The position numbers and the translations under genes are program-made. A DNA stretch of 22,336 bases from positions 1 to 22,336 of the forward strand of contig CALFYQ010000287.1 of the NCBI GenBank assembly GCA_937952085.1, written 5' to 3'. Every line of letters begins with the position of its first letter. The first letter of the stretch is position 1. Shown here piece by piece: positions 14,892-22,336 of this stretch. Below the pieces are notes generated by a model. That model made no database searches. It saw only the letters and a list, made by a program, of their open reading frames with translations, and was not told the DNA's origin. The stretch comes from an uncultured Paracoccaceae bacterium (lineage in GTDB: Bacteria; Pseudomonadota; Alphaproteobacteria; Rhodobacterales; Rhodobacteraceae).

Positions 14892-15049
14892 CGAAATCCC
14901 CCCTGCTGCGATGCGTCAAAGGCGTTGACGGAGGCCGGAGCGTTGTGAAAGGCTCTTATCGAAGCAAGGTACAACGTATCGCAATACAATACAACACATC
15001 CGCCGAGCCACGGCGCGGCGCATCGGACCGATCGGGAGCAAGGACAGAG
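14892..15049. promoter_or_regulatory. Divergent promoter region between IclR gene and second Dpp-like operon
   Basis: A 158-base gap with an AT-richer patch at 14955-15000. It contains GTATCGCAATAC (14976-14987), a 4+4 inverted repeat, and repeated TACAAY units at 14970, 14985 and 14990. These are candidate IclR binding sites. TACAAT (14985-14990) could serve as a minus-10 box, but I found no convincing minus-35 at standard spacing, so no promoter is assigned. Confidence 0.5.
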
Positions 15050-16576
15050 ATGACGATTCAGCGTGACCCAACCCTCCGCGCCGCCGCTGCGATTCTGGCC
15101 GCCGGCCTCGCCGCCGGAACCGCCGCCGCCGACAAGGCGAGCGACACGCTCACCGTCGCGCTCGACATGGAAGTCGAGACGATGAACCCCTACCAGAGCA
15201 CCAGCCGCATGAGCCTCATCGCCTCGAAGATGATGTTCGACACGCTGGTCTGGCGCGACCCGAAGACCGGCGAATTCGCCCCGATGCTGGCGACGGAATG
15301 GGAGTGGGTGGACGCCACCACGCTGGACATGAGGCTCCGCGAAGGGGTCACGTTCCAGAACGGCGAGCCCTTCGACGCCGAGGACGCCGCCTTCACCCTC
15401 AACTTCTTCTCGGGCCCCGAGGCGAAAACCAAGGGCCAGAGCTCGGTCGACTGGATCGAGAGCGCGGAGATCCTCGAGCCGTTCAAGATCCGCATCCACC
15501 TCAAGGCCCCCTTCCCCGCCGCGCTCGAATTCCTCGCCAGCCCGATCGCGATCTTCCCGAAGGACTATTTCGAGAAGGTCGGCTTCGAGGGCTTCGAGAC
15601 CGCGCCGATCGGCTCCGGCCCCTACCAGGCGACCGAGATCGTGAAAGGCGAGACGATCACCTTCGTCGCCAACCCGAACTACTTCACCGGCGGCGCCCGG
15701 CCGGCGCCGAAGATCGGCAAGATCGTCTTCCGCACCATCCCCGACCTCAACACCCAGCTCGCCGAGCTGATGACCGGCGGCGTCGAATGGGCCTGGCGGA
15801 TCGGCAAGGACGAGGCCGAGGGGCTGCGCGGCATGCCCGGCCTCACCGTCGCCGACGCCGAGACGATGCGGATCGGCTATCTCACCATGAACGCCGCCGG
15901 CACCGGCGGGGAGACGCCCTTCACCAATCTGAAGGTGCGCCAGGCGGTCTCCCACGCGATCAACCGGCAGGCCATCGTCGACAACCTCGTGCCGCCGGGC
16001 GCGCGGCTCATCCCCTCCGCCTGCTTCCCGGACCAGTTCGGCTGCGAGCAGGATGTGGCGACCTATGACTACGACCCGGAGAAGGCGAAGGCCCTCCTCG
16101 CCGAGGCCGGCTATCCGGACGGGTTCGAGTTCACTTTCGACGTCTATCGCGACCGGCCCTACGCCGAGGCGATCATCGGCGATCTCGCCAAGGTCGGGAT
16201 CAAGGCGAACCTCAACTTCGCGAAATACGCCACGGTGCGCGACGCGCTCCGGTCCGGCGGCTCGCAGGTGGCGTTCCTGACCTGGGGCTCCAACTCGATC
16301 GGCGACGTCTCGGCCTCGACCTCCAATTTCTTCAAGGGCAGCGCCGACGACACCTACAAGGACGCCGAGGTGGCCGCCTGGCTGACCGAGGGCGACGCTT
16401 CGGTCGATCCGGCGGTCCGGAAGGCCGCCTATTCCAAGGCGCTGAAGAAGATCGCCGCGGAGGCCTACTGGGTGCCGCTCTGGACCTATCCCTACACCTA
16501 CGCCTTCAGCGAGGAGCTCGACTTCACGCCGACCTCTGACGAGCTGCCGCACTTCGCCCTGACCGGGTGGAAGTGA
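15050..16576 (+). CDS. ABC transporter substrate-binding protein, family 5 (DppA-like), second system
   Basis: A 508-residue periplasmic receptor. The ATG at 15050 has AAGGA six bases upstream; the frame is open further up, but that part is the regulatory gap. The signal peptide runs to about residue 27 (TAAA/DK). The mature chain shows family-5 features: VALDMEVETMNPYQSTSRMS near the N-terminus, WVDATTLDMRLREGVTFQNG, IGSGPYQATEIVKGETITFV and VRQAVSHAINRQAIVDNL. No lipobox is seen. It is first in an operon with its own permeases, two ATPases and a peptidase-like gene. It resembles the other family-5 receptor in this window only at family level, so the two importers probably take different cargo. 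A peptide or peptide-like ligand is suggested by the M81 gene at the operon end, but this is inference. Confidence 0.94.
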   Translation: MTIQRDPTLRAAAAILAAGLAAGTAAADKASDTLTVALDMEVETMNPYQSTSRMSLIASKMMFDTLVWRDPKTGEFAPMLATEWEWVDATTLDMRLREGVTFQNGEPFDAEDAAFTLNFFSGPEAKTKGQSSVDWIESAEILEPFKIRIHLKAPFPAALEFLASPIAIFPKDYFEKVGFEGFETAPIGSGPYQATEIVKGETITFVANPNYFTGGARPAPKIGKIVFRTIPDLNTQLAELMTGGVEWAWRIGKDEAEGLRGMPGLTVADAETMRIGYLTMNAAGTGGETPFTNLKVRQAVSHAINRQAIVDNLVPPGARLIPSACFPDQFGCEQDVATYDYDPEKAKALLAEAGYPDGFEFTFDVYRDRPYAEAIIGDLAKVGIKANLNFAKYATVRDALRSGGSQVAFLTWGSNSIGDVSASTSNFFKGSADDTYKDAEVAAWLTEGDASVDPAVRKAAYSKALKKIAAEAYWVPLWTYPYTYAFSEELDFTPTSDELPHFALTGWK

Positions 16577-16608
16577 GGGCGGCGGGCTGACGGGCGGGGC
16601 GCGGCGCG

Positions 16609-17526
16609 ATGCTCGGGTTTCTCGTGAGGCGGCTGGCGCTCGCCGTGCTGGTCGCCTTCACGGTCTCGGCGGTCAGCTTCGTGCTCCTCCGGGCCTCGGG
16701 CGACGTCGCCGTCGCCATCGCCGGGGAGAGCGCGACCGAGGCCGACATCGCCGCGATCCGCCACCAGTACGGCCTCGATCGCCCGCTCGCGATCCAGTAT
16801 TTCGACTGGCTCGGGAACGCCCTCTCGGGCGATCTCGGCCGGTCGATCTTCTTCAACACGCCGGTCTCCGACCTGATTTCCGAACGGCTGCCGGTGACGG
16901 TGGCGGTGGGCGCGCTGGCGCTCCTCTTCGCGGTGACGCTCTCGGTGCCGCTCGGCGTCGCCGCGGCGCTCCGGCCGAACAGCCCGATCGACCATCTGGC
17001 GATGTGGCTCGCCGTACTCGGCCAGGCGATGCCGAGCTTCTGGTTCGCGCTCCTCCTCGTTCTCGTTCTCGGGGTCTGGTGGCGGCTCCTGCCGATCTCC
17101 GGCACCGGGACCTTCGCGCATTACATCATGCCGGCCATCGCGCTCGGCTACTACGCGACGCCGGCGATCATGCGGCTGACCCGCGCCGGGATGATCGAGG
17201 TGCTGCAATCCGACTATATCCGCACCGCGCGGGCCAAGGGGCTCGGGACCGGGCGCATCCTCTTCAAGCACGCGCTCCGCAACGCGGCGATCCCGGTCGT
17301 GGCGCTCGCGGCGGTGCAGTTCGGCTTCATGCTCTCGGGCTCGATCGTGATCGAGTCGATCTTCGCCCTGCCGGGCGTCGGCCATCTCGCCTGGATTTCG
17401 CTCCAGCGGTCCGACTTCACCGTGGTGCAGGGCATCGTGCTGATGCTGGCGGTGATCTACATCTGCCTCGCCGTCGTCGCCGACCTTTTCAACGCCTGGC
17501 TCGACCCGCGGATCCGGGTGAGCTGA
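16609..17526 (+). CDS. ABC transporter permease, DppB-like, second system
   Basis: A 305-residue inner-membrane permease. It opens with MLGFLVRRLALAVLVAFTVS, the standard first helix of DppB/OppB proteins. The N-terminal region has IRHQYGLDRPLAIQYFDWLG and the GDLGRSIFFNTPV segment typical of the family. The EAA coupling loop is YIRTARAKGLGTGRILFKHA. Later segments include SIVIESIFALPGVGHL, also characteristic. No strong ribosome site precedes the ATG, which lies 32 bases after the binding-protein stop. Its TGA shares one base with the next ATG. It would form the channel together with the DppC-like protein. Confidence 0.94.
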   Translation: MLGFLVRRLALAVLVAFTVSAVSFVLLRASGDVAVAIAGESATEADIAAIRHQYGLDRPLAIQYFDWLGNALSGDLGRSIFFNTPVSDLISERLPVTVAVGALALLFAVTLSVPLGVAAALRPNSPIDHLAMWLAVLGQAMPSFWFALLLVLVLGVWWRLLPISGTGTFAHYIMPAIALGYYATPAIMRLTRAGMIEVLQSDYIRTARAKGLGTGRILFKHALRNAAIPVVALAAVQFGFMLSGSIVIESIFALPGVGHLAWISLQRSDFTVVQGIVLMLAVIYICLAVVADLFNAWLDPRIRVS

Positions 17527-18413
17527 TGAGCGCGCCCGATCTTCTCCAGCCCGTCGTCAGCCCGCGCGCCCGCGCCTGGCGCCGCGCGCTCCGCCATGGC
17601 GGGGTGCTGTTCGGCGGCGCCATCCTTCTCGCCATCGCGCTGGTCGCGGTCTTCGCGCCGCTGATCGCGCCCTACGATCCCTATGCGCAGGACCTGTCTC
17701 AGCGACTGATCGACCCGGTCTGGGGCCCGAAGGGAAGCTGGGCGCATCCGCTCGGCACCGATCAGCTCGGGCGGGACTATCTCAGCCGGATCTTCTACGG
17801 CGCGCGCATCTCGCTCCTGATCGGCCTCTCGACCATGTGCGTCTCGGGGCTGATCGGCACCGTCATGGGCGTCGCCGCCGGCTATTTCGGCGGGCGGGTG
17901 GACGATGTGGTGAACTTCGTCGTCGTCACCCGCCTCTCGATGCCGGTGATCCTGATCGCGCTCGCCGTCGTCGCCGTGGCGGGGAGTTCGCTCACCGTGG
18001 TGATGGCGGTGCTCGGCTGCCTCCTCTGGGACCGGTTCGCGGTGGTGATGCGCGCCGCGACCCGGCAGGTGCGGGACCTCGAATACGTCACCGCGGCGGA
18101 GGCGCTCGGCATGCCCGTCCGGCGGATCGTGATCTCGGAAATCCTGCCGAACGTGCTCGGCGCGCTGATCGTGGTGGCGACACTGGAGATGGCGCACGCC
18201 ATCCTTCTCGAAGCCGCGCTCTCCTTCCTTGGCCTCGGCGTGCAGCCGCCGACGCCTTCGCTCGGCCTCATGGTCTCGGAAGGCCGGCAGGTGATGTTCT
18301 TCAAGCCGTGGCTGATCGCCATTCCGGGCGCCGCGCTTTTCCTTCTCGTCCTCTCGATCAACCTCCTTGGCGACGGGCTGCGGGACGTGATGGCGCCCGA
18401 GGGACGCTCATGA
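17526..18413 (+). CDS. ABC transporter permease, DppC-like, second system
   Basis: A 295-residue permease, the normal length for DppC. After a short cytoplasmic tail (MSAPDLLQPVVSPRARAWRR) comes the first membrane helix and the periplasmic segment FAPLIAPYDPYAQDL. The HPLGTDQLGRDYLSRIFYGA motif is diagnostic for DppC/OppC/NikC. The EAA loop is YVTAAEALGMPVRRIVISEI, and LLEAALSFLGLGVQPPTPSL is the usual C-terminal membrane signature. Its ATG overlaps the DppB stop by one base, and its stop overlaps the DppD start by four bases (ATGA), showing strict translational coupling. Confidence 0.95.
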   Translation: MSAPDLLQPVVSPRARAWRRALRHGGVLFGGAILLAIALVAVFAPLIAPYDPYAQDLSQRLIDPVWGPKGSWAHPLGTDQLGRDYLSRIFYGARISLLIGLSTMCVSGLIGTVMGVAAGYFGGRVDDVVNFVVVTRLSMPVILIALAVVAVAGSSLTVVMAVLGCLLWDRFAVVMRAATRQVRDLEYVTAAEALGMPVRRIVISEILPNVLGALIVVATLEMAHAILLEAALSFLGLGVQPPTPSLGLMVSEGRQVMFFKPWLIAIPGAALFLLVLSINLLGDGLRDVMAPEGRS

Positions 18414-19390
18414 CCGCGCCGCTCCTCGAAGTGCGGGACCTGCGGGTGGAGATCCCGCTGGAGAAGGGCGTGCTCAACGCCGTGCGCGGCGTCTCCTTCG
18501 AGGTGGCGCGGGGCGAGACGCTCTGCATCGTCGGCGAATCCGGCTGCGGCAAGTCGCTGACCTCGCTTGCCGTGATGGGCCTCCTGCCGAAGCGGGCGCG
18601 CCGGACAGCCGCCGCGCTCCGCTTCGACAGGCAGGAGATGGCCGGCCTCCCGGAGCGGAAGATGGCGCGCCTCCGCGGCGACCGGATGGCGATGATCTTC
18701 CAGGAACCGATGACCTCCCTCAACCCGGCCTACACGATCGGCGACCAGCTCGAAGAAGTCTTCCTCGCGCATCGGGGCGAAGGCCGCCGCGCCGCGCGGG
18801 CGCGGGCGGCAGACCTTCTCGAACGGGTCGGCATCACCGGGGCGGAGCGGCGGATGCGACAATATCCGCACCAGCTTTCCGGCGGGCTCCGCCAACGCGT
18901 GATGATCGCGATGGCGCTGATGTGCGGCCCGGACCTCATCATCGCCGACGAGCCGACCACCGCGCTCGACGTGACGATCCAGGCGCAAATCCTTCATCTC
19001 CTGATCGAGCTGAAGCGGGAGATCGGCCTCGCCCTCGTCCTCATCACCCATGATCTCGGCGTCGTCGCCCGCATCGCCGACCGGGTGGCGGTGATGTATG
19101 CGGGCGAGATCGTCGAGACCGGAACGGCCGCGGAGATCTTCGCCGAGCCGCACCACCCCTATACGCGGGGCCTGCTCGCCTGCGTCCCCGCGCCGGGCGT
19201 GACGAAGCCGGGCGAGCCGCTAGGCACCATTCCCGGCATCGTGCCCTCGCTGATCGGCGAGATGGCGGAATGCGGCTTCCGCGAGCGCTGCCCGCTGGCG
19301 CTGGCCGAATGCGCCCGGCCGGTTCCGCTCCACGAACTCGGGCCGCGCCGGGCCTGCCGCTGCGTCCTCGCGGCGGAGGCGGCGGCATGA
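18410..19390 (+). CDS. ABC transporter ATP-binding protein, DppD-like
   Basis: A 326-residue ATPase of the peptide/nickel class. Walker A is GESGCGKS (42-49), Q-loop IFQEPMTSLNP, signature LSGGLRQR (156-163), Walker B LIIADEPTTALD with D180/E181, and switch histidine in ITHDLG. The C-terminal oligopeptide/dipeptide (oligo_HPY) extension starts around HHPYTRGLLACVP and carries several cysteines (ECGFRERCPLALAEC, then CRC). In the enterobacterial Dpp complex equivalent cysteines hold an iron-sulfur cluster, so the same is possible here. It pairs with the DppF-like protein encoded next, whose ATG overlaps its stop by four bases. Confidence 0.95.
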   Translation: MTAPLLEVRDLRVEIPLEKGVLNAVRGVSFEVARGETLCIVGESGCGKSLTSLAVMGLLPKRARRTAAALRFDRQEMAGLPERKMARLRGDRMAMIFQEPMTSLNPAYTIGDQLEEVFLAHRGEGRRAARARAADLLERVGITGAERRMRQYPHQLSGGLRQRVMIAMALMCGPDLIIADEPTTALDVTIQAQILHLLIELKREIGLALVLITHDLGVVARIADRVAVMYAGEIVETGTAAEIFAEPHHPYTRGLLACVPAPGVTKPGEPLGTIPGIVPSLIGEMAECGFRERCPLALAECARPVPLHELGPRRACRCVLAAEAAA

Positions 19391-20352
19391 GCGAGCCGCC
19401 CGTTCTCGAGCTTCGCGCCGTCAGCCGGGAGTTCCGGGTGAGCCGCGGCCTGATGCGCGGCAAGGCGACGCTCCGCGCCGTGGACGAGGTGAGCCTGCAG
19501 CTTCGCCGCGGCGAGGCGCTCGGCCTCGTCGGCGAGTCGGGCTGCGGCAAGACCACCCTTTCCCGCATCCTGCTCGGCCTCCTGCCGCCGACGAAGGGCG
19601 AGGTTCTGGTGGACGGCGCGCCGCTGTCGGCGAAGGACCGGAAGGCGCGGGCCCGGCGCATCCAGCCGGTGTTTCAGGACCCCTATTCCTCGCTGAACCC
19701 GCGCAAGATCGTCTCCGAAATCGTGGCGACGCCGCTTGACGTGCACGAGATCGGCGCGCCGGCGGACCGGGCGAAGCGGGTGCTGCAGACGCTGGACATG
19801 GTCGGCCTGCCGCGGCGCGTGGCGGAGAGCTATCCGGGCCAGATGTCCGGCGGCCAGCGGCAGCGGGTGGCGATCGCCCGGGCGCTGGCGATGCGGCCCG
19901 AAATCCTCATCTGCGACGAGCCGACCTCGGCGCTCGACGTCTCGGTGCAGAGCCAGATTCTCAACCTTCTCCTCTCGCTCCAGAAGGAGCTCGGGCTCAC
20001 CTATCTCCTCATCAGCCACAACCTCGCGGTGGTGGAGCACATCGCGAACCGGGTGGCGGTGATGTATCTTGGCCGGATCGTCGAGGTTTCAGATACGGCC
20101 GCGCTCTTCCGGGACGCGCGTCACCCCTATTCCCGCGCCCTCCTCGCCTCGGTTCTGACGCCGGAGCCCGGGCTCGGCGTGCCGGACACCGGGCTCGGCG
20201 GCGCCTATCCGAACCCGATGGACCCGCCGACCGGGTGCGCCTTCCACCCGCGCTGCCCGCGCGCGATGGGCGTCTGCCGGAGCCGCCGGCCTGAGGCGGC
20301 GCCGACGCCGACCGGCCGCGTCGAGTGCCACCTCTCGCCCGAGGCGCCCTGA
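19387..20352 (+). CDS. ABC transporter ATP-binding protein, DppF-like
   Basis: A 321-residue ATPase. Walker A is GESGCGKT (49-56), Q-loop VFQDPYSSLNPR, signature MSGGQRQR (153-160), Walker B ILICDEPTSALD and switch histidine in ISHNLA. The C-terminal domain has RHPYSRALLASVLTPEPG and the cysteine-bearing GCAFHPRCPRAMGVC segment seen in DppD/F and OppD/F proteins. With the DppD-like subunit it would drive transport through the two permeases. Overlap with the preceding gene (ATGA) indicates coupled translation. The following metallopeptidase-like gene starts 50 bases after its stop, in the same direction. Confidence 0.95.
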   Translation: MSEPPVLELRAVSREFRVSRGLMRGKATLRAVDEVSLQLRRGEALGLVGESGCGKTTLSRILLGLLPPTKGEVLVDGAPLSAKDRKARARRIQPVFQDPYSSLNPRKIVSEIVATPLDVHEIGAPADRAKRVLQTLDMVGLPRRVAESYPGQMSGGQRQRVAIARALAMRPEILICDEPTSALDVSVQSQILNLLLSLQKELGLTYLLISHNLAVVEHIANRVAVMYLGRIVEVSDTAALFRDARHPYSRALLASVLTPEPGLGVPDTGLGGAYPNPMDPPTGCAFHPRCPRAMGVCRSRRPEAAPTPTGRVECHLSPEAP

Positions 20353-20402
20353 GCGCCGCGCCCGCCGCCACGCCCGTTTCCCCTTCGCCTGAAAGCATCG
20401 CC

Positions 20403-21911
20403 ATGGCCCGCCGCGTCCTCTCCGCCCAGATCGCCCACGAGACCAACACCTTCTCGATCCGCCGCACGGGCATGGAGGAGTTCCGCAAGCGCGGCTTCTT
20501 CCTCGGCGCGGAGGTCGCGCGCGCGCTTCGCGGAACCAGGACCGAGATCGCCGGCCATCTCGCCGCGGCGGAGCGGTTCGGCTGGAGCCTCGTGCAGCCG
20601 GTCGCCGCCGCCGCGACGCCCTCGGGCATGGTGACGGCGGAATGCTGGGAAGAGCTTCAGGCCCTCCTCCTCGACGCGGTCGACGATCGGCTCGACGGCG
20701 TGATCCTCGCGCTCCACGGCGCCATGGTGACGGAAACGACGGAGGACGCCGAGGGAACGCTCCTCGCCCGGCTCCGCGAACGGATCGGGCCAAAGGTTCC
20801 CGTCGCCATCACGCTCGACCTCCACGCCAACGTGACGGCGGCGATGGCGGAGCACGCCGACATCCTCCTCGCCTATCGCACCTATCCGCATGTCGACCAG
20901 TTCGAGACGGCGATGCGCGCCGCGGAGCTTCTGGAGGCCGCGATGGCGGCGGAGACGCGGCCGAAGGTGATGCGGCTCCAGCCGCCGCTTCTCGTCGGCT
21001 GCAACCACGGCCGCACCCAGGGCGGCGTGATGTCGGACCTTCTCGCCCGCGCGGCGGCGCTGGAATCGGCGGCGGCGGACGTTCTCTCCATCGACATCTG
21101 CGCCGGCTTCACCCTCTCCGACATCGCCGAAGTCGGCCCGAGCGTCTGCGTCACCTACGACACGGCGCGCAACGACGCGGCGGAGACCGCGGGCGCCATG
21201 CTCGCCAACATCGCCCGCGAGATCTGGGCGCGGCGGGACGAGAACACCGTTCCCGAATACGACCTCGCCGAGACCATCGCCCGCGCCGCCGCGCCCTCGA
21301 AGGACAAGCGCCCCTTCGTCATCGGGGATTTCAGCGACAATCCGGGTTCGGGCGCCTATGGCGACGGGGTCCGGCTTCTCGAGGCGCTGATCGAGAGCGA
21401 CCTGCCCTCCGTCCTCTTCGGCGTGCTGGTGGACCCGGAAGCCGCCGCCGCCTGCCATGCGGCGGGCCTCGGCGCCGAGGCGACGCTGGCGCTCGGCGCC
21501 AAGGTGGACCCGGAAAGCTATGGCCCTTCGCTCGAGGTCACGGGAACGGTCGTCGCGCTGACCGACGGGCGCTACACCTGCTCCGGCCCGATGAACGAGG
21601 GCATCCCGCTCAATCTCGGTCCCTCCGCGCTCCTCCGGATCGGCGAGGTCGACGTGGCGATCGGCAGCAACACCCTCCAGACCTACGATCTCGGCGCGAT
21701 GCGCCAGCTCGGGATCGAGCTGGCCGACTATGCCGTCATCGGCGTCAAGTCCGCGCACCATTTCCGCGGCGCCTTCGCCCCGATCGCCCGCGAGGTCATT
21801 CTCTGCGACAGCGGCGCGCTGGCGACGCACGACCAGACCAGCCTCCCCTACCGCAACGTGCGCCGCCCGATCTGGCCGCTGGACGCCGGGGCGCGCCTGG
21901 CCGGCGCCTGA
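20403..21911 (+). CDS. M81-family metallopeptidase-like protein (MlrC type)
   Basis: A 502-residue protein of the MlrC/M81 family, close to the usual length. It starts MARRVLSAQIAHETNTFSIR, with the family's near-N-terminal AxxxHETNTFS motif. LDLHAN (D139, H141) and YPHVD (H163) give the D-x-H-x21-H spacing that I recall for the zinc ligands of MlrC. Later family segments include DFSDNPGSGAYGDG and GVKSAHHFRGAF. MlrC cleaves linearised microcystin, but no mlrA or mlrB is here, and most M81 proteins have unknown substrates. Lying at the end of a Dpp-like operon, it probably hydrolyses the imported compound in the cytoplasm; no signal peptide is visible. The ATG at 20403 is chosen because upstream in-frame sequence overlaps the DppF gene. 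The ribosome site is weak (GAAAG). Confidence 0.9.
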   Translation: MARRVLSAQIAHETNTFSIRRTGMEEFRKRGFFLGAEVARALRGTRTEIAGHLAAAERFGWSLVQPVAAAATPSGMVTAECWEELQALLLDAVDDRLDGVILALHGAMVTETTEDAEGTLLARLRERIGPKVPVAITLDLHANVTAAMAEHADILLAYRTYPHVDQFETAMRAAELLEAAMAAETRPKVMRLQPPLLVGCNHGRTQGGVMSDLLARAAALESAAADVLSIDICAGFTLSDIAEVGPSVCVTYDTARNDAAETAGAMLANIAREIWARRDENTVPEYDLAETIARAAAPSKDKRPFVIGDFSDNPGSGAYGDGVRLLEALIESDLPSVLFGVLVDPEAAAACHAAGLGAEATLALGAKVDPESYGPSLEVTGTVVALTDGRYTCSGPMNEGIPLNLGPSALLRIGEVDVAIGSNTLQTYDLGAMRQLGIELADYAVIGVKSAHHFRGAFAPIAREVILCDSGALATHDQTSLPYRNVRRPIWPLDAGARLAGA

Positions 21912-21984
21912 GCCGGCGTCGGGCTTCGCGGCCCTCCCCGGCTCTCGCGCGGGCGAGCGAAGCGCCGTGGGCGGGAGGCTCGGA

Positions 21985-22011
21985 GCGCGTTCCCGGCGCT
22001 CCGGGACGCGC
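21985..22011 (+). other. Strong inverted repeat downstream of the M81 operon
   Basis: GCGCG and TCCCGG (21985-21996, one bulged T) pair with CCGGGA and CGCGC (22001-22011) around the loop CGCT. A competing hairpin, CGGAGCGC (21981-21988) with GCGCTCCG (21997-22004 region), overlaps it. No T-run follows, so it is not a classical terminator; it could mark the 3' end of the operon transcript or be a by-product of GC-rich sequence. Confidence 0.35.
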
Positions 22012-22238
22012 GGCGTGGAGACCGGACGCGGATCGGGGCGGGCGAAGGGACGCTCCGCCCCGGGGCGCCGCAACGTCCGCGCAGGACGGCTTGACCGCGC
22101 GGCCGACCCGTGGCGGATGGCGCATCCGACGACGGCCGCCGCACGCGGGGCGGATCGGCCCGAACACCTCTTTCGCCCACCTGTCGCGCGATCCGAGCCG
22201 CGCCTCGCGACGCCCGATCGGTCGAGCCCCAAGCACCC

Positions 22239-22267
22239 TTGCGCCCCCCACCCGCCTGCGCTAAGCC
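22239..22267 (+). promoter_or_regulatory. Weak promoter candidate for tRNA-Ser
   Basis: TTGCGC (22239-22244) and TAAGCC (22262-22267) are 17 bases apart and end about 10 bases before the mature tRNA. The minus-10 match is poor; position is the main support. Confidence 0.35.
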
Positions 22268-22277
22268 GCAGGCCGCT

Positions 22278-22336
22278 GGAGAGATGGCCGAGTGGTCGAA
22301 GGCGCACGCCTGGAAAGTGTGTAGGCGGGGAACCGT
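22278..22336 (+). tRNA. tRNA-Ser (anticodon GGA), partial at the right edge
   Basis: The sequence begins GGAGAGATGGCCGAGTGG, the standard 5' end and D-arm of bacterial serine tRNAs, followed by GTCGAAGGC closing the D-arm. The anticodon stem CACGC/GTGTG (with one G-T pair) encloses the loop CTGGAAA, giving anticodon GGA at 22312-22314. The long variable arm (GGCGGGGAACCGT...) typical of tRNA-Ser begins before the window ends; the T-arm and 3' acceptor end are cut off. It reads UCC and UCU codons. Confidence 0.93.

Larger units (their letters stand above)
21912..22277. other. Intergenic region, 366 bp, no gene seen
   Basis: Very GC-rich non-coding stretch between the M81 gene and tRNA-Ser. 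Open frames crossing it have no family motifs and no ribosome sites. It holds a strong inverted repeat (21985-22011) and a weak tRNA promoter candidate near its end. I see no small protein or RNA gene that I can support. Confidence 0.6.

Noticed and set aside
20325..20402. Earlier start of the M81 gene inside the DppF gene
   Set aside because: The extra 26 residues are alanine- and proline-rich and precede the conserved M81 N-terminus; the ATG at 20403 fits the family.
20403..21911. Microcystin degradation pathway suggested by the MlrC-like gene
   Set aside because: No mlrA, mlrB or mlrD-like genes are present, and M81 proteins are widespread with other or unknown substrates.
21796..22307. 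Open frames crossing the gap before the tRNA
   Set aside because: No motifs or ribosome sites, extreme R/A/P/G composition, and some run into the tRNA gene.

Overview
The window is very GC-rich with strong third-position G/C bias, and is packed with ABC importer operons, FCD/IclR/AraC-type regulators and short or overlapping gene junctions. This fits a high-GC alphaproteobacterium (Rhodobacterales- or Rhizobiales-like). The taxonomic call is an inference from style and gene families, not from a marker gene. There are 19 protein-coding genes (one cut by the left edge) and one tRNA-Ser cut by the right edge.

Layout. (A) 1-2712, minus strand: a peptide/nickel-type (Dpp-like) importer, read as binding protein, permease B, then permease C running off the left edge. 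A GntR/FCD regulator starts divergently at 2867, with a palindromic AT-rich operator candidate between them; a flavin-reductase-domain gene is translationally coupled behind the regulator. (B) 4221-12853, minus strand: a six-gene operon read as RbsC-like permease, sugar-type binding protein, a second RbsC-like permease fused to a strictosidine-synthase/SMP-30-like beta-propeller, a stand-alone propeller protein, an RbsA/MglA-like double ATPase, and an acyl-CoA synthetase. A divergent AraC-family regulator starts at 13090. (C) 14076-21911: an IclR regulator (minus) faces a second complete Dpp-like importer (binding protein, permeases B and C, ATPases D and F) ending with an M81/MlrC-type metallopeptidase gene (plus). 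(D) 22278 to the end: tRNA-Ser(GGA).

How the parts work together. Each of the three import operons has a divergent regulator of a different family (GntR, AraC, IclR). Operons A and C probably import small peptides or peptide-like compounds; in C the M81 protein would process the cargo in the cytoplasm. Operon B is the most unusual. It has two different permease subunits, one carrying a C-terminal propeller that should lie on the cytoplasmic face, and a second propeller that lacks the metal-ligand residues kept by the fused one. With a CoA ligase at the end, it reads as an import, hydrolyse and activate route for an unknown lactone, ester or sugar-like conjugate. The substrate cannot be read from the sequence.

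Nearly all other long open frames are antisense or off-frame shadows caused by GC bias. I saw no insertion sequence, prophage or CRISPR array.
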